Assembly: GCA_946406115.1 (NCBI GenBank)
Contig: OX291554.1
Span: 14,395,092-14,459,091, forward strand
Direction: 5' to 3'
DNA: 64,000 bases
Source: Apoda limacodes
Lineage: Eukaryota; Arthropoda; Insecta; Lepidoptera; Limacodidae
The position numbers and the translations under genes are program-made. Below, in pieces: positions 43,466 to 54,035 of the stretch. How positions within the stretch are numbered: the first letter of the stretch is position 1; every line of letters starts with the position of its first letter. The notes under the pieces are model-generated. The model searched no databases, was not told the DNA's origin, and saw only the letters and a list, made by a program, of their open reading frames with translations.

Positions 43466-43706
43466 CGCAGGGAACTAACTTTTTCCTGTATCAAATGTAT
43501 TAGGTTTATCACAAAATAAGAAATAGTGCCTACGTGGCTGTATAACTAGATTTGCAAACAAGTATTTATACTCCTGTAAATTAAATTACAAATTAAGAAA
43601 TTAACACTAGTATCATATTACTTACTAGTATTTTCAGGAATTTGTTTTGAAAATAGGTAGGTAGGTACTTGCAACATTGAAACACAAGAAACGAGTAAAC
43701 AGTGTC
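43466..43706. other. AT-rich sequence, nothing recognised
   Basis: The 62-codon minus-strand frame at 43593-43781 is not supported. Confidence 0.4.
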
Positions 43707-44492
43707 AAAAGTGTTGATAATCGCCGCCACTCGGCTTGCTCGATCAAATTCTTTGAGGTTTGCCGCCTCACGGGCGGACACATCAAAAGATTAATTGCTT
43801 CTCAATTATTCTAAACTAGTTTATTCAAGATTATTTCATTTTGCTTATATAAGCGGATGGATGGCCCAAACGTTAGTTTACTTACCCGATTCTTGGAAAG
43901 AAGCTGACGTTATAGGTATCCCTAAACTGGGAAAACCAAGTAACGTAGCCACGTCATATAGACCCATTACTCTCTTAAAGACTTTGGGAAAACTATATAT
44001 ACGACTCCTCCTTTCTGGCCTGAAAGACTACATTCAGTCTAAAGGCATTCTTATTGACGAACAGTTCGGTTTTCGAGCTAATCACTCGTGCGTCAATCAA
44101 GTGCACCGCATAACGGAGCACATCCTCCAAGGTCTTAATAGGTCCCCTAAGCCTTTCAGCACAGGAGCCCTCTTCTTCGATGTAGCGAAGGCTTTCGATA
44201 AAGTCTGGCATAACGGCTTGATGTACAATCTCGGTTTCCCAGACCGTCTCGTGCTCATCTTACGAGACTTCCTTAGGGAACGTTGTTTTTGCTATCAAAT
44301 TCAAATTCAAAATTCTTTTATTTCAGGTAAACAAGAAACCCATATTATACATTGATATTTAGAAATATAATTAGAAATAAATAAATAATACGTAATTAAA
44401 TAAATTAAGCCAATCAAACAAAAAATAAAAATGTCAGAACATTACATAAAATAAAATAAATTTAAATAGTACATACATATATATGCAGTCAT

Positions 44493-47216
44493 TTAGTACT
44501 TCCTTTCCGGCATTGGCACCGCCATATGTCTGTTACTGCAATGCCTAAGGAAAGGACAGTCTAATCTCTCAGCGATCATATTCAGGACAGAATTGGAGCT
44601 GGCACGAACTCTGCGTAGCAAGGACGCGCATCGCTTTCGCATAGTCGTATGGAAGCAATCGATGCGTGCATCTGCAAACATGCCAGAGGCACTGCAGAAT
44701 CGTGGCAGCCCCAACACAATCCTAAATGAATTGTTATACAGGATACGGAGGTCGCTGTACCGTTTTTTTGTATAGTTAACCCATAGGCTGCACGTGTACA
44801 GAGGTGTGCAGTACGTTTTAAAGAGGGTTACCTTAACCTCAGCTGAGCATCTTGCAAACCTACGGGCCATCATATTAGCTCTTACTGACAGCGCCCTCCG
44901 TTCCCGCTCAATGTCAGCATCGTCCTTGAGATCAGTAGTGACTACATGCCCTAGGTACTTAAATTTTGGAACAGTTTTAAGGGGTACACCATATAGTCGC
45001 ACTGGTGGTACATTACGTGCACATTTCACACCAGCGTCAAAGACCATGCATTGACTTTTCGTGATATTATATTTTAAACCGTGGCCAGACACGTATTCCT
45101 CACAATTCCGTATCAACTGCCTCAGACCACAGACTGATGCGCTCAAGAGCACCATGTCGTCAGCATAGCTCAAATTGTTAACACAGAGGCCATCAACGTG
45201 GCAGCCAACGTGCTGATTGCTAAGCGCTATGATCAACTTATTTATGTAGAGGTTGAACAGGGTTGGAGATGACAATCCACCCTGTCTAACACCACACTCA
45301 AGCCAGTACGGATCCGACATTGCCCCCGCCCATCGCACACTGTTGACTTGGTGTGCATACCAATACTGAAACAGGCTGACCAGTTCCAGTGGAAAATTTG
45401 TGCTCCTCAGCTTCCTCCATAGCAGATCATATGACACCAAATCAAATGCCTTGGATAAGTCAAGGAAGCAAGCATACACCGGTGTCTTGCGGTCTGTGTA
45501 GTATCTGACGGTATGCTTAAGACACAGAATCGCACTTTCAGTGGACAGCCGAGGACGAAACCCGAACTGATTGTCATGCAGTGTGACATAACTATTTAAC
45601 TGTGTATTAAGCAAACCGTCAAGAACTTTAGCTGCAATAGTGGCAAGAGAAATGGGTCTGTAGTTATTTTTGTCAGCAAGGTCACCAGTTTTATTTTTCA
45701 CTACAGGCACCACCACTGTTTTCATTAAATCGTCAGGCATATAGGAGTGACCCACGCATAAGGAATAGATCATTGCTAGGAGTCTACATATATGTGGCCC
45801 GGCATGCTTATAGTGCTCAATGCTGAGTCCATCGTGGCCTGGTGACTTGCCTTTAGATATTTGCCTAATGGCTTCAGCAACATCTTTGGCCCGAAACCTA
45901 GTCCCCACCATTTGACCATTTCTGGCAATATTGTGCACCTCCCTCGCTGGACCTAGGGGAGACTTAACCGAAAAATGGTTCTTGAAGATATTAGCAATAT
46001 CCTTTGAATCGCTCACACCATCAACGCTCGCCGGGAGGCCAGGTCTTATATTTGTTTTATTAGTGGCTTTCCAAAAACCGCGGAAGTCGCCTTTGATGTG
46101 TTTCTCCGCAAGAGCATCCATTTTTATTTGGTCTTGTTGATTTTGACACCATTTTAATCGAGATTTGAACGCTCTGCGGCTTTGACACATTTCCTGGTAA
46201 ACAAGGCCGGACCTCGGCTTACCACACATTATCCATACCTTGAAGTTAGCCCTGGCCTCCCGGTGAGCCCCACTGACGTGTTTATTCCACCCCATTAAGC
46301 GTGGGCCCTCTACCTTTTTTCTTGAGCTTGTGCTTCCCCGACTCACCACTGCTGCGTCTCGAAGAGCGGTTACAATGTCAGAATAAAGATTGTCCAGAAC
46401 ACGCCTGTGGCCACGGTCATTACAAAAATAATCGGCACAGCTTACACACTCTGAAGGAAAGTCAATCATTTTTAATCTCATATGACACTCTCTGGTATAC
46501 CTCGCGACTTGCTCCTCACTTCTTTCACCCCATATTACATCTTTATTTATATTACTAATTATTGGTGAAATCTTAGGGGTAAGTAATTTTAAGTTGCAAG
46601 TAATTACAAGTGGGTAGTGATCAGACCAAAGAGTGTCATACTTCACATCTACTTCTATAACAGAATGCTTAGCCGAGTGAGTAGCAATACAGTGATCCAA
46701 CCAGCTGCTAGTCCCGTGCACATCACTAATGAATGTGAAGGTACCCGAGTCCAGCCCCAGTTTTTCTGAGTCTACACATGACCATTTTTGTTCATCACAC
46801 ATATTTATAAGTTCACTGTAGAACAACTCACCCGGATCTGCATTGAAATCACCTAAGATAAACACAGATTCAATTCCTTGTTCGTCAATAATAGCAGTGA
46901 CTGCGCTTAAACAATCTATAAAATCCTCCAAATTATCGGCACAATTCGTTGGCAGGTAAACGCTCATCACTAATATTTGTGTATCGCAAGTTGTTATTTT
47001 AATGGCACATATACGAGTATTATCACATTGCAACACTGAAACTTGTTGAAACGCACTATATCGCCATAGCAACGCGACGCCACCGTATGGTCGCCCGCGC
47101 AGAATCCCCGCCGACGTATCAACTGCAGATGTCGCAGTATATCCAAAACCGGAGTCAATAGTGCCGACGTATGGTATGTCATGCGGCAGCAACCAGGTCT
47201 CCTGAAGACATATCAC
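44493..47216 (-). CDS. LINE ORF2: endonuclease plus reverse transcriptase
   Basis: 907 open codons. Residues about 1-210 form an apurinic-type endonuclease: LQETWL (catalytic Glu at 6), LGDFNADPG (121-129), SWLDH (171-175) and SDHYPL (198-203). It makes the target nick that primes reverse transcription. RT motifs follow: NNYRPISL (517-524), QFGFRP (550-555), CFLDLSKAFD (583-592), GVRQGGLSSP (642-651), and the catalytic YADDMVLL (684-691). The C-terminal region has LGLPRFCSASGM and a Cys/His cluster (CPFLRHC). No RNase H. The frame extends about 21 codons upstream of 47216 (to 47279, including KRSVEDVRSLCRTCDV) before a TGA, but the usual first residues of the endonuclease are missing, so the protein is slightly truncated at the N-terminus. 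Catalytic motifs look intact. Confidence 0.93.
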   Translation of the reverse strand: MICLQETWLLPHDIPYVGTIDSGFGYTATSAVDTSAGILRGRPYGGVALLWRYSAFQQVSVLQCDNTRICAIKITTCDTQILVMSVYLPTNCADNLEDFIDCLSAVTAIIDEQGIESVFILGDFNADPGELFYSELINMCDEQKWSCVDSEKLGLDSGTFTFISDVHGTSSWLDHCIATHSAKHSVIEVDVKYDTLWSDHYPLVITCNLKLLTPKISPIISNINKDVIWGERSEEQVARYTRECHMRLKMIDFPSECVSCADYFCNDRGHRRVLDNLYSDIVTALRDAAVVSRGSTSSRKKVEGPRLMGWNKHVSGAHREARANFKVWIMCGKPRSGLVYQEMCQSRRAFKSRLKWCQNQQDQIKMDALAEKHIKGDFRGFWKATNKTNIRPGLPASVDGVSDSKDIANIFKNHFSVKSPLGPAREVHNIARNGQMVGTRFRAKDVAEAIRQISKGKSPGHDGLSIEHYKHAGPHICRLLAMIYSLCVGHSYMPDDLMKTVVVPVVKNKTGDLADKNNYRPISLATIAAKVLDGLLNTQLNSYVTLHDNQFGFRPRLSTESAILCLKHTVRYYTDRKTPVYACFLDLSKAFDLVSYDLLWRKLRSTNFPLELVSLFQYWYAHQVNSVRWAGAMSDPYWLECGVRQGGLSSPTLFNLYINKLIIALSNQHVGCHVDGLCVNNLSYADDMVLLSASVCGLRQLIRNCEEYVSGHGLKYNITKSQCMVFDAGVKCARNVPPVRLYGVPLKTVPKFKYLGHVVTTDLKDDADIERERRALSVRANMMARRFARCSAEVKVTLFKTYCTPLYTCSLWVNYTKKRYSDLRILYNNSFRIVLGLPRFCSASGMFADARIDCFHTTMRKRCASLLRRVRASSNSVLNMIAERLDCPFLRHCSNRHMAVPMPERKY

Positions 47217-47268
47217 GTCACACGTACGACATAGGCTTCTAACATCCTCTACAGAGCGCTTAACGTTT

Positions 47269-48396
47269 CTACAGTTTCATATTTATTTTCTCCAGAGTAA
47301 CAGTTTCCTGTGTTTTGTTATAAATATGTTTCACAATGTCACTCTCTGCCGTAGATAAATGTACGTTCGTAATAAACATAGGAATTTTTCTCTCAGCCGC
47401 TCTGAAGCTGCCTTCTAAGTCACGGGCTACACCTGATTTGCCTGAAAATCGATATTTCATCGGTTTTCGATTTGTAACTGTTTTCCATCCTTCGTTGTTA
47501 TTATTTTGATGCACCACAGTTTCGCCTATACATAGCGACCGCTCTGACTCACATCGTTCCGTCTTATTATTACTAAGGCCGGTGTCGGTCACAGTGTCAA
47601 TTAGCTGCTCCGCTACCTGTGGCGTCGGGCTAGGTATGAGTGATGTATGCGCAGTGTCCGACTCAGAACCGGTCCGAGGATCCGCCATCTGATCTACGGG
47701 TGACCGCACTCCTCCCGCGCCCCGTACGCCTACCGCTCCGCGCCCGGGGCTCGGGCTTGTCTGGTTTCTAACTACCCTCATTTTTCTATATTGTGACTAA
47801 GGAGACCTATTATTATCGAATGATTCGGTGTCGTCATTCATTAATGTTTGTTGTCCATCATGTGCCAGCCCCATAGGGCCGCTGTCTAACCAAGCACCAC
47901 GTTTTAGATTTATTTTAAACGCTGATGCTGGCGGTAATGAGTCATTTCTCAATCGTAAAATATCGCTTTTAAGTTCTTTTACAGCATCAAGCGTAGCATA
48001 TGTAGCTTTTATGTCTTCGATCTCATTTTTCATTACCAACATGTCCTTCAGTAGTTTCGAGCAGTCCAGGTGATCCAACAGAATCGGTGGTAGTTTGTCC
48101 AGCTGTTTAGCCACAAATACTGGGATAATGTCGGGCTCAGTTGATTTAAAAATATTTATAATATCTGATAAATCCCGTTCTTCTTTACCTTTATTTTTGC
48201 GTATTATTTTTCGCCTGTCTGTTGGGATCGACTCAAACAGAAGCGATTTTGCATTCCTTATTTCGTCCGAAGTGAATGATGTTGTACATATTCGCACAAG
48301 CGTCTCTTTATCTATCACTGACACTTTGTTTTGAACGTAACATAGTAGTTCGTCAATTACAATATTGCACTCGTTGCACTTTATAACGTTCGTCAT
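47269..48396 (-). pseudogene. LINE ORF1, one in-frame stop and shortened C-terminus
   Basis: Begins MTNVIKCNECNIVIDELL at 48396. A 199-codon stretch, predicted largely helical with a heptad-like segment (LKDMLVMKNEIEDIKATYA), ends at TAG 47797-47799. Five codons later the same frame continues from 47781 for 170 codons: a Ser/Pro/Gly-rich linker, GWKTVTNRKPMKYRFSGK, KIPMFITNVHLSTAESDIV and finally KINMKL-stop at 47269. ORF1 proteins of this LINE type bind element RNA; the last part looks like the first half of a small folded domain cut short. At the ORF1/ORF2 boundary a deletion seems to have joined the middle of that domain to the early endonuclease, explaining why both proteins are incomplete there. 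The deletion is inferred from remembered family layout, not an alignment. Confidence 0.8.
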
Positions 48397-49766
48397 TTTT
48401 ACCCGCGATTAAACGCTACAAAGAAACACACGCCCGTCGCTAGTGGGTGCGCGCTCACGACTGTGCTATCGCGTAGAACGAAGTCATTCTCAGTCAGTCA
48501 TCAACGAAGGCGTCTAAACGCTACTTTGAGTCTCCCCACCCCATAGGTGCAGGTGTCCCCCAGGGCTCCGTGCTTTCCTCTTTACTCTATTCTCTGTTCA
48601 CTAACAACATACCTCGTCCCTCTAACGTCAATGTGGCGCTCTTCGCGGACGATACGGCGCTCTACTGTTCTCACCGACACGTCCGTCGAATAAGCCTGGC
48701 CCTCTAGTCTGCCGCCAACGCCTTAGGCGATTGGTTTTGGAAGTGGAGAATCGAGGTTAACCGGGAGAAAAGTGCAGCAGTGCACTTCGCCCGGGGCAAA
48801 AAATCGGTAAAGGCCACAAGGCAACTCACCCCAGTCCATCTATATGGCCAACCCATTCCGTGGGTTAAAAAGGTCAAATACCTAGGGATCACTTTATACT
48901 CTCGTCTTAATTTCAGAGCACACATTAAAAGAGTTAGAGATCGAGCAGCCTTCTTTCTTGGTCGCCTTAAGCCAATGTTAAACAAGTACAGTAAAATGTC
49001 TCTTAGAAATAAGGTGACGCTTTACAAAACTTGTATTCAGCCTATACTCACATATGCGAGCGTAGCGTTTGGACACACCAACACTACTTCCTTGCAAGTC
49101 ATACAAAATCGCTTTATGCGAGGCGCAGTCGGTGCCCCGTACTATATGCGTAACATCGATCTCCATAGCGATTTCGAGCTACCGACCATAAAACCCTTCA
49201 TCAAAGATGCGTCTAAACGCTACTTACCAATCCCCTAATTAGGCAATCTATAAACTACGCCCCCAAAAGAGGGGCCTTAGGACCTTTTAGATATCCGAGG
49301 CACGTATTGATAGATTCTGATGATGAGATCACCAGTAGGCTCAGAGCTCAAGCGCCTTCTGCGCCCGCGTCCGCGAACACAGATTACTCAAATATATACA
49401 GAATACGTCGCCGCCGGCGGCGACGGAACACTAGACAGTGTAGTTTTCACACACACACTCGAGCGCGCGGGTATACTAGGTTCACTAATTTACCCGCGCG
49501 CTTCGACTAGTTAGATTTAAATAATAATAGGTGAGGGCTGAAGAGTTTCTTGCCATTTCTTCTCTTCAGAACGCCTTTGCTATTTTCCGAAACGGCGGTA
49601 AATTTTAGTCAGATACAAATTTAGTGTTAAGAGCGGTTGCCCAAGCCGAGGTTCGTGTCCTGGACACCCTTGCGCAAACCGCCCCAACTTTTCGCTGAAG
49701 AGTGCAAACAGCACCGCAGCAAAAGTTAGTCCGCGTGTAGTTGTAAGTATTTAGAAAAAAAAAAAA

Positions 49767-51665
49767 GTTATTTCAGTTCTATTTGAGCTACCGAGGTGAT
49801 AACTTGGACAAGCGATATCCTAGCGAACTGCTCGAGCCGTCAACTTGCTTTGTGACGTTGTGTGCATCTTGAGTGGTTACTAACTATAGATTGTTATTAA
49901 CTTTATTGAACGAAAAGTAAACAAAAATGATGTCTGGTGGACATAAACGAAAAGTAGATACAAAGGGTCGCCAGCTTCAAGAAAAATAGACTGAAGAATT
50001 CTTTTTTATCTTGCACAATGGTAAGCCTATGTGTTTGCTGTGTAATGAATCCATTTCAGTAATGAAAGAATTCAATATAAAGAGGCATTACTTAACTAAG
50101 CATGCTAAGACAAAATCCAGAGGCTTGCCGCAAATTCGGAAAAACAGCAACAATGTTTCATAAACAAAGAACACAACTTGATAATGTTGTGAAAGCTAGT
50201 TTTATAGTAAGCTCAAAATTAGCAAAGGCATTAAAACCATTTGCCGAAGGAGATTTTATCAAAGAGTGTATGTTAGAAGTTTGGGATATTTTGTGTACTG
50301 AAAAGAAAAATGAATTTGAGAAAATTAGTTTGTCAAGACGAACTGCTGTTTGACGTATAGAAATAATCGCTAATGATATAAAAACAACATTGACTGACCG
50401 TATTGCTGGTTTTGAATAATTTTCCATAGCATTAGACGAGAGCACCGATTGGTCTGACACAGCTTAACTGGCTATATTTATTCGAGGTGTTGATAAGGAG
50501 TTTACTGTTACTGAGAAATTGCTTGCTTTACAGCCGCTAAAAGGAACCACTACAGGAGAGGATATTCTTATTGAAGTTCAAAAGGTATTCACAAGTTTTA
50601 GCTAGCCATGGTCAAAACTAATTGGAGTATGCACTGATGGTGCACCTTCTATGGTCGGCTTACGTAAAGGTTTCATCGGAATTTTGAATGAAAAAGCAAC
50701 AGAATTAAATGTGCAAAAAGATGATTTGATAAACCTTCATTTCATTATCCACCAACAGAACTTGTGTTCTAAGTTCATTCGACTCCAGAATGTTATGAAT
50801 GTGGTAGTAAAAACCATCAACTTTATTTGATCCCGAGAGCTTAACCATCGTCAGTTCAAGGCGTTTTTGGATGACATATTAGCTGAATATAACGATGTAA
50901 CATATTTTGGTGAACTCAGATGGCTGAGCAAAAGAAACATGTTGAAACGGTTTTACGAGCTTAGAAATGAGAAAGCGGCCTTTATAAAAATAAAAGATAA
51001 ACCACTATCTGAATTAAGTGACCCAAAATGGATATGTGACTTAGCATTTCTAATTGATCTTACAGGCTATTTGAATGATTTAAATTTGAAACTTCAAAAA
51101 CAAGGACAGTTAGTTAATGATTACAGCCATTTGAAAGCGTTTCAGATCAAACTACGCTTGTGGGAGTCACAGATGCTGTCTGGTAACAGTAACTATCACA
51201 ACATGCTCTCTGCGTATGAAAATATTGCTTATGCTCAATATGCTGAAGAACTCAAGTTACTGTCGGAACAATTTTCGAACAGATTTAGTGACTTCAAAAA
51301 CATGGAAGACTGTTTCAGTTTATTTGCCACTCTTACAAAATGTAATGTAAATGAAGTTGATCGAGATTCAAGAAATCTCACTCCTAAAATCCAAATTTGA
51401 AGACGTAGAGTTGTGCAATTTCTCCAAAAAAAAACCTAGAAAAAGGCAATTTTCCGAAGCATAGAAAATTCGCAAGAAGATTGATTTGTGTGTTTGGCAG
51501 TACTAATAAATGCGAACAATTCTTTTCATTGATGTTAATAAATCAACACATCGTACAAGACTGACTGACGATAATTTGGAAAATTCTTTACGTCTTTTTA
51601 TCAGTGGAATTAATCCAAATATCGATGGATTAGTTACACAAATTCAAACTCAAGTGTCTCATTGA
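49767..51665 (+). pseudogene. Broken BED-finger hAT transposase, copy 2
   Basis: MMSGGHKRKVD begins at 49927, but an early TAG (49988-49990) and further stops break the frame. The BED finger (CLLCNES, then IKRHYLTKHA) is legible at about 50030-50105. Later segments: FINKECMLEV-like text near 50265, TDGAPSMVGL at 50635-50665, an open 177-codon run at 50867-51400 (LRWLSKRNMLKRFYELRNEK, LTGYLNDLNLKLQKQGQLV, NIAYAQYAEELKLLSEQFS), and CVFGSTNKCEQFFSLM at 51487-51534. The last is the C-terminal dimerisation motif lost from copy 1. Catalytic-domain order is normal, but several stops and frameshifts rule out function. Confidence 0.85.
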
Positions 51666-51895
51666 TTTCGGTGTATTTAACTTTCATAGTTTGTAACAAT
51701 TGCAAATGTAACGATTTGATTATAATGAACCATTTTTTTTTAATTTCATTTTGTTATTTTAAAAAATTGTACTAGAATAACATTATAACATATTATCACT
51801 ACTTTAAAATGCACTAAGTACTTTTAAACGCGGCTTGCAAACGTATTTGCACGCTTAAGTTTGGCCCTCAACATGTCAAAGGTTGCCCATACCTG

Positions 51896-52023
51896 CAATT
51901 AATGATTATATATCTATTATCACAGGCTACATAAAACTATACTGGTACTTTTTACAACAGACTATATTAAAGTTATAGACTGGGTCGTAAAAAGCATTAT
52001 ACCTATGCAATTAGACCGTAGTG
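51896..52023. other. Unassigned sequence right of the hAT
   Basis: Begins 'caattaat', the expected position of the 8-bp hAT target duplication; the left partner cannot be tested because the left end of the element is missing. Confidence 0.4.
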
Positions 52024-52130
52024 TGCTCAAATTCAAATTCAAATTTAAAATATTTAATTTAAATGGGTATAAAGTATTTTTGAACCGTCAAGAGAATCAA
52101 CAAAAATTTTCTTTTTATATTATTCCATTA
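52024..52130 (-). repeat. LINE 3'-tail fragment (TTTGAA type)
   Basis: Plus-strand 'caaattcaaattcaaattta' followed by AT-rich sequence looks like the minus-strand 3' end of a LINE related to the one ending at 44300. Confidence 0.5.
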
Positions 52131-52344
52131 AATCTATATCAATTTACTTAACAAAGTTATTAAAATGCTGGTTATATTGCCAGCATTTTCTGCGTACTGT
52201 ACATCCCTTCCCCGATTGCATGTTCGCAGCTATTTCATCCCCCCGACCGACCTCGGCATGGTCGTAAAACTATAGTAAGGCGGCCTCGGCACGTACTAAC
52301 GGCCCCAGATGACGATCTCGCTATCCGGATAGCGAGATTAGTCT
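52131..52344. other. GC-richer patch with a perfect 24-bp palindrome
   Basis: 52315-52338 is an exact palindrome (arm atctcgctatcc, no loop). The rest (52195-52310) is more GC-rich than the surroundings, with no stable frame. Confidence 0.6.
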
Positions 52345-52890
52345 CAAAGACCTCGGGTCGCGGTGCGCCACTGCGCGTTCTTGGTGCACAGAGTGCGGGC
52401 CAGCTCTAATGTCATCCTGGAGATGATCGCAAAGAGACTAGACTGTACCTATTTTAGGCATTGTAGTGACAGACACCTTGCGGTGCCGATGCCAAAGAGA
52501 CGATACTAAGTCTTGACATGATTAGGTATTAATAAAAACCTGACTTTTATTTATTTTTTTGGTGTTAAAATTTTATTTGTTCTATTTAATTTTTGTTTGA
52601 TTATTTTAATATTATTATTATATATTTTAATTTTAAATTATTTTTAAAACTATGTTATTATAAATTCCAAATTGCCAAATGAAATATTAAATTATGATAA
52701 TGATGCAAAACTAGTTTATAACATGTAATATGACCATTAATTTATTCACTGATTTTTGTTTATTTTCAAAAATTTAAGTTTGTGTTTTTTAATATTTTAA
52801 TTATTTATATTTAATTTTTGTTTTATGTAACTTTGGATATGGGTCTTATCTTACCTGAAATAAATGAATTTTGAATTTGAATTAAAACAC
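52345..52890 (+). pseudogene. 5'-truncated copy of the CR1-like LINE
   Basis: The plus strand reads VHRVRASSNVILEMIAKRLD, then CTYFRHCSDRHLAVPMPKRR and Tyr-stop at 52509. The intact element ends RRVRASSNSVLNMIAERLD, CPFLRHCSNRHMAVPMPERKY. An AT-rich 3'UTR follows, then the shared terminus 'ttacctgaaataaatgaatt' and TTTGAA repeats at 52890. It confirms the 3' end of the family and shows several copies exist. Confidence 0.88.
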
Positions 52891-53111
52891 TTTACAAACT
52901 AGCTTTTCAATGTAAATAGTTTAAATAAAAAAAAATTGAGTAATATTTTGATTGCCTTTGTTTTTTCAGAGACACAAGGGGCACACCATGTGAAGCGTTA
53001 TAAGTAACTCCCGAGATAAAGATGTATATTCACATATCTCTTCACAGCAGATATACAAAGCGGATGAATATTAAAGAAATAATAAAATACAGATACATAT
53101 ATATTGTATTA
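52891..53111. other. AT-rich sequence, nothing recognised
   Basis: No feature supported. Confidence 0.4.
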
Positions 53112-53420
53112 TAAATGCGAAAGTAACTCTGTCTGTCTGCCTATCTGTAACCTCTTCACGCTTAAACCGCTGAACCGATTTCAATGAAATTTGGAATGGT
53201 TAGATTGAGTTACGGGAATGGACATAATAGGACAGTTTTTATCCCGAAAAATTCAAAAGCTCCTGCGGGAATAACTATAATCGAATTCCACGATTGAACC
53301 ATGGTTGCAGCTATAGCCGGCTGTAACAAACTTCTTTAGTATAATCAAGAAGTTGCCGTAAGAATCCCACGCAGATAACCATATTTAAGGCGGGAGAGCT
53401 GCTGGCAAAAACTAGAAGTA
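53112..53420 (-). repeat. RTE/SINE-like 3' tail repeat, copy 4 of 5
   Basis: On the minus strand: 'attcttacggcaacttcttg', 'ccaaatttcattgaaatcgg', 'ttcagcggtttaagcgtga', 'cagacagacagagttacttt', 'cgcatttataata'. Extra sequence in the middle compared with the other copies. Confidence 0.8.
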
Positions 53421-53895
53421 TATATACGTACATATTTACATACAAATACATACCAAAGAGTCTCTAAATTAAAACTATAAGTAAATATCTTATATTGGTC
53501 CTATCTGTTACCATCCTCGATTGGCCACTCGACGCCGGCAGGGTTCGAACGCGAGCGGGCGCATCACACTAACAAGTATACATAGACATATATGGATATA
53601 CACATTCAGACTGACATCTTACAGCTGGACGTGGCCCAGCTCCCACACAACAGCTTGGTAACAAAATCATTTCATTTAAACTACCATCACTTCAGAAACT
53701 AGCCTTAGGGCAGCAGAAGTGACAAAATACTACAGAATGTACACCTGTTACCAATCAACCACGCAGGAACCAAGCCATCAAGTACACAACATGTATCCAA
53801 ATATGTATACACACGTAATATACTAAAGTAACTTTCAAAGAAATCCTATTAGGCAGAAAACTTTCCTAGCAGCCCTAATGTGTATAAAGATTCCA
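53421..53895. other. Unassigned, possibly one inserted repeat
   Basis: 53515-53800 is less AT-rich ('cgacgccggcagggttcgaa', 'agctggacgtggcccagctc') and sharply bounded, like a transposed element, but has no frame and no partner here. Confidence 0.35.
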
Positions 53896-53898
53896 TCT

Positions 53899-54035
53899 TA
53901 GTAATAAATTATTAACGCTAAGAGACATCCTTAAACGCGTTGTGAGGCTGCGGGTAGGAGATATATTTCCCGGGTAACTTCAGGAATCGATAAAAGTAAT
54001 TTATCCTTTACTTGCCTTATATAGCATTGTTACTG
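53899..54035 (+). repeat. Duplicate of 32685-32815
   Basis: 'taataaattattaacgctaa', 'cgcgttgtgaggctgcgggt', 'cttcaggaatcgataaaagt'. Confidence 0.7.

Larger units (their letters stand above)
44290..48510 (-). mobile_element. CR1/Jockey-superfamily LINE, nearly full length
   Basis: Inserted on the minus strand in the palm of the Jockey-like RT. The 3' end (plus 44299-44330) is the tail 'ttacctgaaataaaagaatt' followed by TTTGAA repeats; the same terminus closes a truncated copy at 52890. The 5' end lies near 48500, before an untranslated leader of about 100 bases. It contains ORF1 (48396-47269, one internal stop) and ORF2 (47216-44493). I cannot define a clean target duplication ('gctatc' left, 'gctact' right are similar). 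In clade it looks like Daphne/Crack/CR1 types of Lepidoptera; the exact name is not secure. Confidence 0.85.
43880..49238 (+). pseudogene. Jockey-type reverse transcriptase, split and mutated
   Basis: The first part (43882-44299) reads YLPDSWKEADVIGIPKLGKP, TSYRPITLLKTLGKLY, EQFGFRANHS and FFDVAKAFDKVWHNGL: the finger and early palm motifs, including the first catalytic Asp. The second part (about 48512-49238) resumes with IGAGVPQGSVLSSLLYSLF, the catalytic LFADDTALY (48639-48665), WKWRIEVNREKS, KYLGITLYSRLNF and YKTCIQPILTYASVAFGH, ending PIP-stop. An in-frame TAG interrupts it at 48705-48707, soon after the catalytic site. The endonuclease domain and ORF1 are missing through 5' truncation. 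Residues around the CR1 insertion (CFCYQ before, ESPHPIGAG after) suggest at most a few codons were lost. Confidence 0.9.
43880..49766 (+). mobile_element. Jockey-like LINE, 5' truncated, inserted in the hAT
   Basis: Starts abruptly in reverse transcriptase sequence at 43880 and ends in A12 at 49755-49766. The hAT target 'gttagttt' precedes it (43872-43879) and a similar 'gttattt' follows (49767-49773), consistent with an imperfect 7-8 bp target-site duplication. Its 3'UTR (about 49239-49754) includes 'gagtttcttgcc', also found in the TTTGACT-tailed family. It is itself interrupted at 44300-48510. Confidence 0.88.
43707..51895 (+). mobile_element. hAT transposon copy 2, split by nested LINEs
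   Basis: The left part 43707-43879 ('ttgataatcgccgccactcg', 'tttgaggtttgccgcctcac', 'ttctcaattattctaaacta', 'ggatggatggccc') matches the leader of copy 1 read on its own strand (about 22510-22355). The right part resumes at 49767 with 'tttcagttctatttgag' and runs to the terminal 'ggttgcccatacctg' at 51895. In copy 1 these two parts are contiguous (near 22350). The 5' terminal repeat is missing: homology begins about 160 bases inside the element. The 3' terminal repeat is intact. Confidence 0.9.

Noticed and set aside
43872..43879. A perfect target-site duplication for the Jockey-like insertion
   Set aside because: The left 'gttagttt' and right 'gttattt' are similar but not the same; reported only as imperfect.
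47828..48334. Two plus-strand frames opposite LINE ORF1
   Set aside because: Antisense shadows of ORF1, which has the recognised family start.
50158..50460. 100-codon minus-strand frame in hAT copy 2
   Set aside because: Antisense to the transposase.
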